A DNA stretch of 32,735 nt from contig JARZZM010000003.1 of assembly GCA_030130125.1 (NCBI GenBank), forward strand, positions 1 to 32,735. The letters run 5' to 3'. The stretch comes from Thermoproteota archaeon. GTDB lineage: Archaea > Korarchaeota > Korarchaeia > Korarchaeales > Korarchaeaceae. Made by a program: the position numbers and the translations under genes. Below the pieces are notes generated by a model that saw only the letters and a program-made list of their open reading frames with translations, did not search any database and was not told where the DNA came from. Below are positions 23,976 to 31,449 of this stretch, piece after piece (positions within the stretch are counted from its first letter, which is position 1; each line of letters opens with the position of its first letter).

Positions 23976-25106
23976 ATGAGGTTGCTCGAGTACGAGTCAA
24001 AGGAGGCGCTCGCTTCAAAAGGAGTGCCAATCCCCCAAGGTGAAGTCGCCAGAACTCCAGAGGAGGCTGCCGTTATAACTGAGAAGCTAGGTGGTAGGGC
24101 TGTTTTGAAGATTCAGATCCCCCATGGGCAGAGAGGGAAGGCTGGAGGGATAAAGGTAGTCAGCTCACCGGAGGAGGCTAGGCAGGTAGCCAGAGAGCTG
24201 CTCTCCAAGACATTCTACGGTTACAAGCCTGAGTCCTTGCTGGTGGAGGAGCCCATAAAGGTCAAGACCGAGATATACGTGGGCGCGATCGCCGACAGAA
24301 ATGCGAGGAGCATGACCTTCATCTCCACCCCCTATGGGGGGATGGAGGTCGAGGAGATCGCTGCGGAACATCCTGAGTCAATAGAAAAGAGGTCCGTCCA
24401 TCCCCTGCTCGGGATGGTTCCCTACATCGCCAGGGCTTTGGCCAAGAACGCCTCCATGAATGTGCCTGACAAGCTGAGGGAGATCCAGAAAGTTGTTATG
24501 GCTTTATGGGAGGTCGCTAGGGACTACGATGCCATGATGCTCGAGATAAACCCTCTAGCGGTCACGGAGGACGGCAGGTTATTGGCCCTAGATGCTAGGA
24601 TAGAGGTGGATGACAACGCCCTGTTCAGGCACAAGGAGTTCGAGAAGCGATACTATGCGGTGGGCAATCCTAGGGAAGCGGAGGCAAAGAGGAAGGGAAT
24701 AGCTTATGTGGAGCTCGAGGGTAACGTGGGCACGATGGCCAACGGAGCAGGTCTGGCGATGGCCACCATGGACCTAGTCTACACCTTCGGAGGGAAGCCT
24801 GCCAACTTCTGTGATGTAGGAGGGGGCGCCTCAGCTGACAGGGTTGCTGAGGCTCTGGAGCTTGTGGTGAGCAATCCCAACGTGAAGGTGGTCCTGATAA
24901 ACACGCTATGCGGAATAACCAGTTGCGTGGATGTGGCTGAGGGTGTGAGGAAGGTTCACGAGAAGGGCCTCCTCAAAGTGCCCGTGGTGGTCAGGATGTC
25001 CGGTAACAGGGCTGAGGAGGGCAAAAGCATCCTGTCGGAGCTCGGAGTAAAGGCGACGGAGAAGGCCGTGGAGGCAGTGAAGCACGCCATCGAGCTGGCC
25101 AAGTGA
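23976..25106 (+). CDS. sucC: succinyl-CoA synthetase beta subunit
   Basis: This 376-residue beta subunit has an N-terminal ATP-grasp domain starting [20 protein letters not shown], with [32 protein letters not shown] and [20 protein letters not shown], and a C-terminal domain with [36 protein letters not shown] and [14 protein letters not shown]. It binds nucleotide and succinate and pairs with SucD. An AT-rich box GATTAAAATTATC (~23946-23958) lies 20-30 nt upstream and, read the other way, can serve sucD. tRNA-Lys follows 40 nt after the stop. Confidence 0.96.
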   Translation: MRLLEYESKEALASKGVPIPQGEVARTPEEAAVITEKLGGRAVLKIQIPHGQRGKAGGIKVVSSPEEARQVARELLSKTFYGYKPESLLVEEPIKVKTEIYVGAIADRNARSMTFISTPYGGMEVEEIAAEHPESIEKRSVHPLLGMVPYIARALAKNASMNVPDKLREIQKVVMALWEVARDYDAMMLEINPLAVTEDGRLLALDARIEVDDNALFRHKEFEKRYYAVGNPREAEAKRKGIAYVELEGNVGTMANGAGLAMATMDLVYTFGGKPANFCDVGGGASADRVAEALELVVSNPNVKVVLINTLCGITSCVDVAEGVRKVHEKGLLKVPVVVRMSGNRAEEGKSILSELGVKATEKAVEAVKHAIELAK

Positions 25107-25146
25107 GGGAACTTTTTTATATCCCTCTAATCCCTAGTAGGTGATG

Positions 25147-25220
25147 GGGCCCGTAGCTCAGAATGGTAGAGCGCCCGGCTCTTAACCGGGAGGTCGGGGG
25201 TTCGAAGCCCCCCGGGCCCG
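25147..25220 (+). tRNA. tRNA-Lys (CTT)
   Basis: Acceptor GGGCCCG/CGGGCCC with G discriminator, D-arm GCTCAGAATGGTAGAGC, anticodon arm CCCGG-CTCTTAA-CCGGG (anticodon CTT), T-arm GGGGG-TTCGAAG-CCCCC. CCA follows in the DNA (25221-25223). A T-rich TATA-like run TTTTTTATAT lies ~27-36 nt upstream. Confidence 0.95.
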
Positions 25221-25396
25221 CCATCTGTTTCCTTCTGTAGTCCGTAGCCTCTTACGATCATCGATCTTGATTGCCTAGAAATCGATACTCCCCGTGAGGT
25301 TCACATTTTGATGACACCCTAGCTCACACCTCAACGATTTGGTGTGTTTGAAGAAATGGGTAAAGCATTGGTTTTGGAGTTATAATGAGTGAAATG

Positions 25397-25472
25397 TGGT
25401 AGCCCCGCCCGGATTCGAACCGGGGTCTCCGGGTCCAGAGCCCGGCGTGCTTGGCCGCTACACCACGGGGCT
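25397..25472 (-). tRNA. tRNA-Gln (CTG)
   Basis: Acceptor AGCCCCG/CGGGGCT with A discriminator and encoded CCA (25397-25399), anticodon arm CCGGG-CTCTGGA-CCCGG (anticodon CTG), T-arm CCCGG-TTCGAAT-CCGGG. It is convergent with tRNA-Lys. Confidence 0.94.
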
Positions 25473-25783
25473 CCGGAGTGATCATCGTCGTGATAAGTTC
25501 ATAAGCTTTGCGGTGGAGTCCCCGCGGTCCCTAGAAAGACTGACTACCTCACCGCTTTACTGACGATTTATTTTATGTGTATTTGGCATGGATATGTAAC
25601 TTCTTTGAGCATTTAGGATGGAGGTATCCAGCTGATGGAGCATCTAATGACAGGACCCCATCATCTGATCAAGAGGCATGGCCGGGGGGACGGCGATCAG
25701 GGGCTCTCCTTTAATGTTAGCGTTCCTGATAAGGTTCTAGGGGATCAGTTGAGCGATCGGCTCTATTTCGTGGATCTAGCAGG
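25473..25783. other. intergenic stretch upstream of tRNA-Gln
   Basis: I see no gene here. It should contain the tRNA-Gln promoter near 25495-25510 on the minus strand (ATAAGCTTTGCG region) and the 3' flank of the GGGP synthase gene. Confidence 0.4.
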
Positions 25784-26527
25784 TTAGGCTCTAGAGGTCC
25801 TCTCCTTGAGGGATCTCACCTTCTCCTCTACGTTGCCGCCCTCCTCTATGTGAGTTCCCACCACCACTATGTCGGCGCCCGCCCTAACCCTCTCCTCCAC
25901 CTGGTCGGGGGACCTCAATCCCCCTCCCACTATCATCCCGAGTCCCGTCTTCGCTCGAACTGCGGCCACCATCTCGACTGGAACTGGCTCCTCAGCACCG
26001 CTACCCGCCTCGAGATACACCCACCTCATGCCCAACAACTCAGCCGCCATGGCGTAGGTCAGCGCTATCTCCGGCTTCTTCCTAGGAATGGGATTTACCC
26101 ACCCAACCCATCCCGCGGCGCTAGTGTGTCCGGGTTCGACTACGAGGTATGCGGTGGGCATGACCTCTATTCCCAGCCCCCTAACGACCGGCGCCGCTAA
26201 AGCTTGGGCTTGGATTATCCAGTAGGGGTTGGACGAGTTTAGGAGGGACATGAAGAGTATCGCGTCAGCGTAGGGAGAGACCCCGTCCACGTTACCGGGG
26301 AAGAGTATTACAGGGAGATCGGATCCCTCCTTGGCTCCCAGTATGGTATCGTTGAGCCCGAAGGCTGCGCCAACAGAGCCACCAACGAATATTAGATCAG
26401 CCCCACCTCTCTCAGCTTGGGAGGCTATTTGACGCGCCTGATCCCTCGTGAGGTTTGCGGGATCCAGTAGCACGGCGAGAAGGGCCTCCTTCCTCGATCT
26501 CTCCCTTATCCTCTCCTCTATGGACAT
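25784..26527 (-). CDS. geranylgeranylglyceryl phosphate synthase
   Basis: This 247-residue TIM-barrel protein is of the GGGP synthase (PcrB-like) family and makes the first ether bond of archaeal lipids from sn-glycerol-1-phosphate and GGPP. Hallmarks: LAVLLDPANLTRDQ, DLIFVGGSVG, LPVILFPGNVDGVSPYADAI, NPYWIIQAQA, AYLVVEPGHTSAAGWVG, YLEAGSGAEEPVP, GMIVGGGLRSPDQVEERVRA and GADIVVVGTHIEEG (phosphate site). ATG 26527 is chosen: CTTATATTG at ~26548-26556 lies 21-29 nt before it, so the transcript is leaderless; the longer ATG 26551 would overlap the TATA box. Confidence 0.94.
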   Translation of the reverse strand: MSIEERIRERSRKEALLAVLLDPANLTRDQARQIASQAERGGADLIFVGGSVGAAFGLNDTILGAKEGSDLPVILFPGNVDGVSPYADAILFMSLLNSSNPYWIIQAQALAAPVVRGLGIEVMPTAYLVVEPGHTSAAGWVGWVNPIPRKKPEIALTYAMAAELLGMRWVYLEAGSGAEEPVPVEMVAAVRAKTGLGMIVGGGLRSPDQVEERVRAGADIVVVGTHIEEGGNVEEKVRSLKERTSRA

Positions 26528-26547
26528 CTCTCTTTGGGAGAGATGAG

Positions 26548-26556
26548 ACAATATAA
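26548..26556 (-). promoter_or_regulatory. TATA box of the GGGP synthase gene
   Basis: CTTATATTG on the minus strand lies 21-29 nt before ATG 26527 and decides the start codon choice. Confidence 0.5.
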
Positions 26557-26565
26557 GGAGGGGTG

Positions 26566-26916
26566 TTAGTCATCTGCTCCAAGTTCGGCCAACCTAGCCA
26601 GCCTAGTGGACAGATCTTTGAGCCTCTTCTTACTATCCTTATCCAGCTCCATGTGCTCCAGCTCGGAGACTATGCTATTCAAGTAGTCCAACAATCTATG
26701 GCGACTCTCCCCAATCAGACCACGTAGCGGAAAGCCCTGTAGGGGAGTCACCCTGGAGTAGAGCTTCGGACCCAAGTAGCACCTCTTTTTCCTCCACTTG
26801 CTACCCTCCTTGTATATGTGAACCGCGTAGAAGTACACCTGCTTGGATCCCTTGACTGTCCTCCTCTCGATGTAGCTGTAGGGCTGACCGCAGCGTGGAC
26901 ATATCTTCTCGCTCAT
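26566..26916 (-). CDS. conserved archaeal zinc-finger protein, unknown
   Basis: This 116-residue protein starts at ATG 26916: MSEKICPRCGQPYSYIERRT. The N-terminal CPRCG supplies two Cys; a further Cys lies in KKRCYLGPKLYSRVTP. The block KEGSKWRKKRCYLGP resembles small crenarchaeal proteins that carry such a basic CYLGP segment. The C-terminal half is a charged helix (LDYLNSIVSELEHMELDKDS, then a Leu-rich amphipathic run), possibly a coiled coil. A palindrome sits exactly between its TATA box and start codon, so it is probably repressed, perhaps by itself (inference). DNA or RNA binding is likely, but no function is known to me. Confidence 0.75.
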   Translation of the reverse strand: MSEKICPRCGQPYSYIERRTVKGSKQVYFYAVHIYKEGSKWRKKRCYLGPKLYSRVTPLQGFPLRGLIGESRHRLLDYLNSIVSELEHMELDKDSKKRLKDLSTRLARLAELGADD

Positions 26917-26936
26917 TACCCACAAATTTATGGGTA
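26917..26936. promoter_or_regulatory. 20-nt palindromic operator at the zinc-finger gene start
   Basis: TACCCACAAATTTATGGGTA is a palindrome with a single mismatched pair. It begins immediately upstream of ATG 26916, and the TATA-like AAAAATATAACC follows at ~26936-26947, so a bound protein would cover the transcription start. Confidence 0.6.
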
Positions 26937-26950
26937 AAAATATAACCTTT

Positions 26951-26973
26951 GCCCCCCTAAATTTATGGGGGGC
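26951..26973. promoter_or_regulatory. palindromic operator overlapping the DUF99 promoter
   Basis: Perfect 7-bp arms GCCCCCC (26951-26957) and GGGGGGC (26967-26973) flank the core TAAATTTAT. The core AAATTTAT is shared with the neighbouring palindrome at 26917-26936, and lies ~26 nt before the DUF99 ATG 26991, where the TATA box is expected. Confidence 0.6.
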
Positions 26974-26990
26974 TGGAGGCGAGTGACCCG

Positions 26991-27545
26991 ATGAAGAGAG
27001 GGATCAGGATACTCGCCGTGGACGATGCACCCTTCAATAAATGGTCGGATGAGAAAGCATTCCTCGTCGGACTTCTCTTCAGGGAGTTGACTCTTGAGGT
27101 GGCCTTGAGGGAGATCGTGAGCGTCGATGGCGATGACTCGACCTCAGCCCTTGTCAGGATGGTGAGGCATCCAAAGGTAAGAGAGGAGGTGAAGGTGGTC
27201 TTCACTCACGGGACGACGTTCGCGGGCCTCAACCTGCTCGATATGCGATCCTTCTATGAGGAGACCGGCGTGCCGGTGATAGCCGTCACCTCAAAGGAAC
27301 CTACTGATGAGATAAGGGATGCGCTCCGGGCCGCAAAGCAGGAATGGAAGGACGAGATTCTAGAGAGGAACCCGCCCTATAAGGCGCTCGAGACCCCACA
27401 TGGAACCTGCTACTACTCCCACCTTGGATTGGGAAGGGATGAGGTTGAAGAGTTGCTGAGGAGGTACTCCATAGAGTCCAAGCTACCTGAGCAGCTTAGG
27501 GTGACTGACCTAGTGGCGAGGCTGCTCGAGGGCTTGATCCCTTAA
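26991..27545 (+). CDS. DUF99 family protein
   Basis: This 184-residue DUF99 protein, an archaeal family predicted to have an endonuclease V/RNase H-like fold, starts MKRGIRILAVDDAPF and has LVGLLFRELTLEVALREIVS, VDGDDSTSALVRM, VVFTHGTTFAGLNLLDMRSF, GVPVIAVTSKEPTDEI and, near the end, LPEQLRVTDLVARLL. The acidic residues typical of the fold (DDAPF, DGDD) are present. The exact role is unknown. ATG 26991 lies ~26 nt after a TATA-like core inside a palindrome, pointing to a leaderless, regulated transcript divergent from the zinc-finger gene. Confidence 0.9.
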   Translation: MKRGIRILAVDDAPFNKWSDEKAFLVGLLFRELTLEVALREIVSVDGDDSTSALVRMVRHPKVREEVKVVFTHGTTFAGLNLLDMRSFYEETGVPVIAVTSKEPTDEIRDALRAAKQEWKDEILERNPPYKALETPHGTCYYSHLGLGRDEVEELLRRYSIESKLPEQLRVTDLVARLLEGLIP

Positions 27546-27600
27546 ACTATTTATTGACGGAGGGGATCATCAGGAGAGCTGAAGGAAAGGAGGGATCCCT

Positions 27601-29934
27601 TTGTCTAGACGAGAGCCCCGACTCAAGGAAAAGCACTGGTCTCCTGATATGGAGCTCGAGATGCAGAAGGTGTGGGAGGAGGAGAATACTTACCACTTCA
27701 ATCCGGGCTCTGGTAAGCCCCTCTTTTCCATAGATACGCCACCTCCCTACGCCAGCGGTAAGTGGCACATAGCTGCAGCCATCCATTATTCTCAGATCGA
27801 CATGATCGCGAGGACCCAGAGGATGAAGGGTTACGAGGTCTACTTCCCCTTCGGAGTGGACAGGAACGGCCTCCCGGTGGAGGTGGAGACCGAGAAGAGG
27901 TACAAGATTAAGATGTTCGAGTACCCGAGAGAGGAGTTCCTCAAGCTGTGTAGGGAGTTCCTAGACGAGGCCGAGCAGGATATCCTCTCAATAGTCAGGA
28001 GATTGGGTATCAGCGCAGACACCAAGAACTACTTCCAGACTGATAGCGAGCAGTGGAGAGCCGTGACCCAAGCAACATTCATCGATGCTTGGAATAAGGG
28101 ATATGTTTACGAGGACTACAGGCCGAACATATACTGCCCGAGGTGCAGGACCACACTAGCTGATGCGGAGGTCGAATACAAGGAGCTCCCCACTAAGCTC
28201 GTGTACCTCAAGTTCAGGGTGGAGGGGAGTGAAGAGGAGGTAGTCGTGGCAACTACTAGGCCGGAGCTCCTCCCAGCATGTAAGGCGGTCATATACAATC
28301 CTGACGATGAGAGGTACAAATGGCTGAAGGGGAAGAGGGTGGTCACGCCCCTCGGGGATGCTATACCCGTTATGGAGCACCCGTACGCTGACCCCAAATT
28401 CGGGACCGGCTTGGTGATGATATGCTCCTACGGTGACAAGATGGATGTCCAGCTCTTCAGGGAGCTCGGTCTGGAGCCGAAGATAGTGGTCAATGAGGAT
28501 GGCACCCTCAACGAGAGCGCAGGTGAGTATGCGGGCCTAACTATACAGGAAGCAAGGGAGAGGATAATGGAGGATTTGGAGCGGAAGGGGCTCGTTGAGA
28601 AGGTCGAGACCATAATGCACAGGACTCCTGTGTGCTGGCGTTGCAAGACCCCTCTGGAAATAGTCCCGATGAGGGAGTATTATCTGAAGCAGGTGGATCT
28701 GGTTCCGGAACTCGAGGAATACCTTGATGTGGTGAGGTTCTACCCGGAGTGGGCGTCCAACTACTGGAGGGACTGGTTGAAGTCCGTGAGTTCCGACTGG
28801 CCCATCTCTAGGAGGAGGTACTACGCCACGGAGATACCGGTGTGGTACTGCAAGAGCTGCGGAAAGCCCGTGTTACCGCCTCCCGGCAAGTACTACCAGC
28901 CTTGGAAGGAAGACCCTCCCTACGACAGGTGCCCGCACTGCGGTTCGACGGCTGGCTTCGAGGGAGAGAGGAGGGTCTTCGACACATGGATGGACTCCTC
29001 CATCTCTCCCTTGGTCTACAACGGATTCGGTTGGGACGACAAGCTCTTCGGTAAGCTGGGATCGAGCGATCTGAGGCCTCAGGGCAAGGACATAGTGAGG
29101 ACTTGGCTCCACTATACTTTCCTGAGGGTGCATCAGGTGCTAGGGAAGCCGGCCTTCAAGCACGTCTGGATATCGGGAATGGGACTGGATGCGAAGGGCA
29201 GGGCGATGCACAAGAGCTTGGGTAACATAATATACCCGTGGCCCCTGTTCAAGAAGTATGGAGCCGATGCTGTGAGGTTCTTCGGTGCGGCGGAGGCGCA
29301 TCACGGCTCAGACTTCAGGATATCTGAGAGGAAGATAGAGGGGGCCTACAAATTCCTGCAGAAACTGTGGAACGTAGCCAGGTTCATCTCACAATTCGAG
29401 GAACCTGAGGAGATGCCTGAGTTGGAACCCACTGATCTCTGGATACTGGGAGAGCTGAACAGGTCTATAAGGAGAGCTCTATCAGGGTATGAGAGGTTCG
29501 ACTTCTTCGATCCGGCTAACGAGGTCAGGATCTTCGTCTGGGATGTGTTCGCCCCGCACTACATAGAGCTCGTCAAGGGAAGGGCCTACGGTGATGGTGT
29601 GGGTGAAGGGAAGTCGGTGGCCGCGAGGTGGACCCTCCACTACGTCTTGAAGGCCGTGCTTAGATTAGCGGCCCCCGTCATCCCCCACATCACTGACTAC
29701 ATATGGAGGAGCATCTATGGAGGAACGGTCCACAGGGAGCTCTTCCCCGAGGTGAGGGAGGAGTGGGACACTGAGTACTTGAAGCTCGGGAGTAAGTTAA
29801 TGGAATTCAACAGCTTGATCTGGAAGACCAAGAAGGAGAGAGGCATGAGGATGAAGGATCCAATAGGGATGGAGATCCCTATAGAACTTAAGCCGTTCGA
29901 GGAAGATCTGAGAAGTCTTCACAACATAAAGTAA
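27601..29934 (+). CDS. valS: valyl-tRNA synthetase (crenarchaeal type)
   Basis: This is a 777-residue class I aminoacyl-tRNA synthetase. IDTPPPYASGKWHIAAAIHY carries the HIGH region (His56-Ile57-Ala58-Ala59); GVDRNGLPVEVETEKRY, a zinc-binding YCPRCRTTLADAEVEY, the editing domain VVVATTRPELLPA and the KMSKS-like GRAMHKSLGN (residues ~535-542) follow. The GKWHI-x-A-x2-HYS context is that of crenarchaeal ValRS. The anticodon-binding domain fills the C-terminus, and the long bacterial coiled-coil tail is absent. TTG 27601 with AGGAGGG ~5-11 nt before it is the start. Its stop lies one base before the 3' end of the convergent tRNA-Ser. Confidence 0.95.
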   Translation: MSRREPRLKEKHWSPDMELEMQKVWEEENTYHFNPGSGKPLFSIDTPPPYASGKWHIAAAIHYSQIDMIARTQRMKGYEVYFPFGVDRNGLPVEVETEKRYKIKMFEYPREEFLKLCREFLDEAEQDILSIVRRLGISADTKNYFQTDSEQWRAVTQATFIDAWNKGYVYEDYRPNIYCPRCRTTLADAEVEYKELPTKLVYLKFRVEGSEEEVVVATTRPELLPACKAVIYNPDDERYKWLKGKRVVTPLGDAIPVMEHPYADPKFGTGLVMICSYGDKMDVQLFRELGLEPKIVVNEDGTLNESAGEYAGLTIQEARERIMEDLERKGLVEKVETIMHRTPVCWRCKTPLEIVPMREYYLKQVDLVPELEEYLDVVRFYPEWASNYWRDWLKSVSSDWPISRRRYYATEIPVWYCKSCGKPVLPPPGKYYQPWKEDPPYDRCPHCGSTAGFEGERRVFDTWMDSSISPLVYNGFGWDDKLFGKLGSSDLRPQGKDIVRTWLHYTFLRVHQVLGKPAFKHVWISGMGLDAKGRAMHKSLGNIIYPWPLFKKYGADAVRFFGAAEAHHGSDFRISERKIEGAYKFLQKLWNVARFISQFEEPEEMPELEPTDLWILGELNRSIRRALSGYERFDFFDPANEVRIFVWDVFAPHYIELVKGRAYGDGVGEGKSVAARWTLHYVLKAVLRLAAPVIPHITDYIWRSIYGGTVHRELFPEVREEWDTEYLKLGSKLMEFNSLIWKTKKERGMRMKDPIGMEIPIELKPFEEDLRSLHNIK

Positions 29935-29935
29935 G

Positions 29936-30045
29936 TGGCGCCGGGGGTGGGATTCGAACCCACGAGGCCCGTGAGGGCCACCGGATCTCGAGTCCGGCCC
30001 CTTGCTTCGCCGGGCGCCTGGGCCCTCTGGCTAGGGTACCCCGGC
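29936..30045 (-). tRNA. tRNA-Ser (CGA) with enlarged D-loop, probable intron
   Basis: This is a class II tRNA: acceptor GCCGGGG/CCCCGGC, G discriminator and encoded CCA (29936-29938), anticodon arm CCGGA-CTCGAGA-TCCGG (anticodon CGA), long variable arm GGCCC-TCAC-GGGCC, T-arm GTGGG-TTCGAAT-CCCAC. The D-stem CCCT/AGGG encloses about 30 nt instead of the usual 8-12, so some 18-22 extra bases sit in the D-loop (see findings). It is convergent with valS. Confidence 0.93.
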
Positions 30046-30100
30046 TCTACCCCGCCACTTCCTCTCTGGTCTCTGGGGCTATAAATGTTGGGGTGGTAAG

Positions 30101-30859
30101 ATGGACGCTGCCATAGTCTTGGGGACAGCTGGATCAGGTAAGACTACCTTCACTGCGAGTTACTCCGAATGGCTGAGGAGGAGGTTCATGCCGCTCCGAA
30201 GTTGCACAGCCAACTTGGATCCGGGAGTGCTGAGCCTGCCCTACAAACCCGATTATGATGTTAGAGAGCTGGTCAGCGTGCAGGATATAATGGAAAGAGA
30301 AGGATTGGGCCCCAACGGCGCTCTGGTGAGGGCTGCGGAGATCATGGTGGCTAAAATGGATGAGATAGTCGAATCCCTATGCTCTCTCAGCTGCGATCAT
30401 CTGGTGATAGACACTCCAGGGCAAATGGAGATCTTCGCCTTCAGGCCCTTGGGGAGAGTGCTGTGTGAGAGGCTCTCCTCATGCCTTAATCTGGCTGCCG
30501 TCTTTTTAGGAGATCACGAACCGGGAAGGGAACTGGAGGATGTCGTTACCTCTGCCCTGCTTGCCAAGATACTAGAACTGAAGCTCGGAGTGACTGTGAT
30601 CCCCCTGCTCAACAAGATGGATATCTGGTGGGGTGAGGGGATCGAGGAGGTATGGGGGAGAGTGCTGAGGGGGGAGGTGGATGGGCTCAATACTGGCGAG
30701 GGTACCCTATCTGATGCACTGTTGGAGCTCGTGAGGGCCGTCTCCTCCTTCAAATCACCGGTCAGGGTGGTGGCCATCTCGGCTAAGGAGAGAACCAACT
30801 ACCAAGAGGTTTTCGATCTTCTAAGTGAGGTGTGGTGCTCCTGCGGAGATATGACTTGA
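30101..30859 (+). CDS. GPN-loop GTPase
   Basis: This 252-residue GTPase of the GPN (XAB1) family has the P-loop GTAGSGKTTFTA near the N-terminus, the diagnostic Gly-Pro-Asn insertion in REGLGPNGALVRAAE, switch II DHLVIDTPGQMEIFAF, base recognition LLNKMDIWWG and VVAISAKER. Eukaryotic members help assemble RNA polymerase II; archaeal members are dimeric GTPases of unclear task. ATG 30101 starts ~55 nt upstream-facing from tRNA-Ser. The end overlaps the DUF429 start by 28 nt. Confidence 0.94.
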   Translation: MDAAIVLGTAGSGKTTFTASYSEWLRRRFMPLRSCTANLDPGVLSLPYKPDYDVRELVSVQDIMEREGLGPNGALVRAAEIMVAKMDEIVESLCSLSCDHLVIDTPGQMEIFAFRPLGRVLCERLSSCLNLAAVFLGDHEPGRELEDVVTSALLAKILELKLGVTVIPLLNKMDIWWGEGIEEVWGRVLRGEVDGLNTGEGTLSDALLELVRAVSSFKSPVRVVAISAKERTNYQEVFDLLSEVWCSCGDMT

Positions 30860-31401
30860 TCGGCATTGACCTAGCCGTTAAGAAACCCTCCTCCTTGGCG
30901 GGTTACTCAAAAGGGAGGGGGATAGAGATATGGAGAATGACCCATCATGAGCTATTAGAGGGGGAGATTGAGGCCGAGCTCGTCGTTATAGATGCGCCCC
31001 TCTCCCTTCCCAAGGAGGGTGCCTTCAGGGACTTCGAAAGGGAGATGTTATTGAGAGGATACAGGCTCTTACCTATAAAGAATGGACCGATGAGAGAGCT
31101 AGCGATCATAGGATCTCAGCTGAAGCTTAAATTGGAGAGTATAGGGGTTAAGGTGTTGGAAACTCATCCATCCTCAGCCCTGAAGGCGATCGGAATAACT
31201 AGGCATCAAGTGGTATCCTTCCTGTCGAATATGGGCTTCATCTCAAGCCCACCTAAGAGTGAAGATGATGAGGATGCCCTGATATGCCTGTTAGTAGGTA
31301 TGCTCTACCTGAAGGGAGGAATAGAGATCTATGAGGGCGAGGAGGGGTTGATGGTCCTGCCCAAGCCAGGATTGAGGCTCAGGGATTTGGATCTCACTTG
31401 A
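30832..31401 (+). CDS. DUF429 family predicted nuclease
   Basis: This 189-residue DUF429 protein is an RNase H-like fold predicted to act as a nuclease. Landmarks: LIGIDLAVKKPSSLAGY with the first acidic residue, ELVVIDAPLSLPKEGAFRDF, EREMLLRGYRLLPIKNGPMR, VLETHPSSALKAIG and the late EDDEDALICLLVGMLYL. GTG 30832 lies inside the GPN gene with GTGAGGTG just upstream; both are likely co-transcribed and coupled. Substrate unknown. Confidence 0.88.
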   Translation: MVLLRRYDLIGIDLAVKKPSSLAGYSKGRGIEIWRMTHHELLEGEIEAELVVIDAPLSLPKEGAFRDFEREMLLRGYRLLPIKNGPMRELAIIGSQLKLKLESIGVKVLETHPSSALKAIGITRHQVVSFLSNMGFISSPPKSEDDEDALICLLVGMLYLKGGIEIYEGEEGLMVLPKPGLRLRDLDLT

Positions 31402-31449
31402 AGGAATTGAGATCACCTTTTTAGTAGCGATGGGGGTAACTGACATTAG

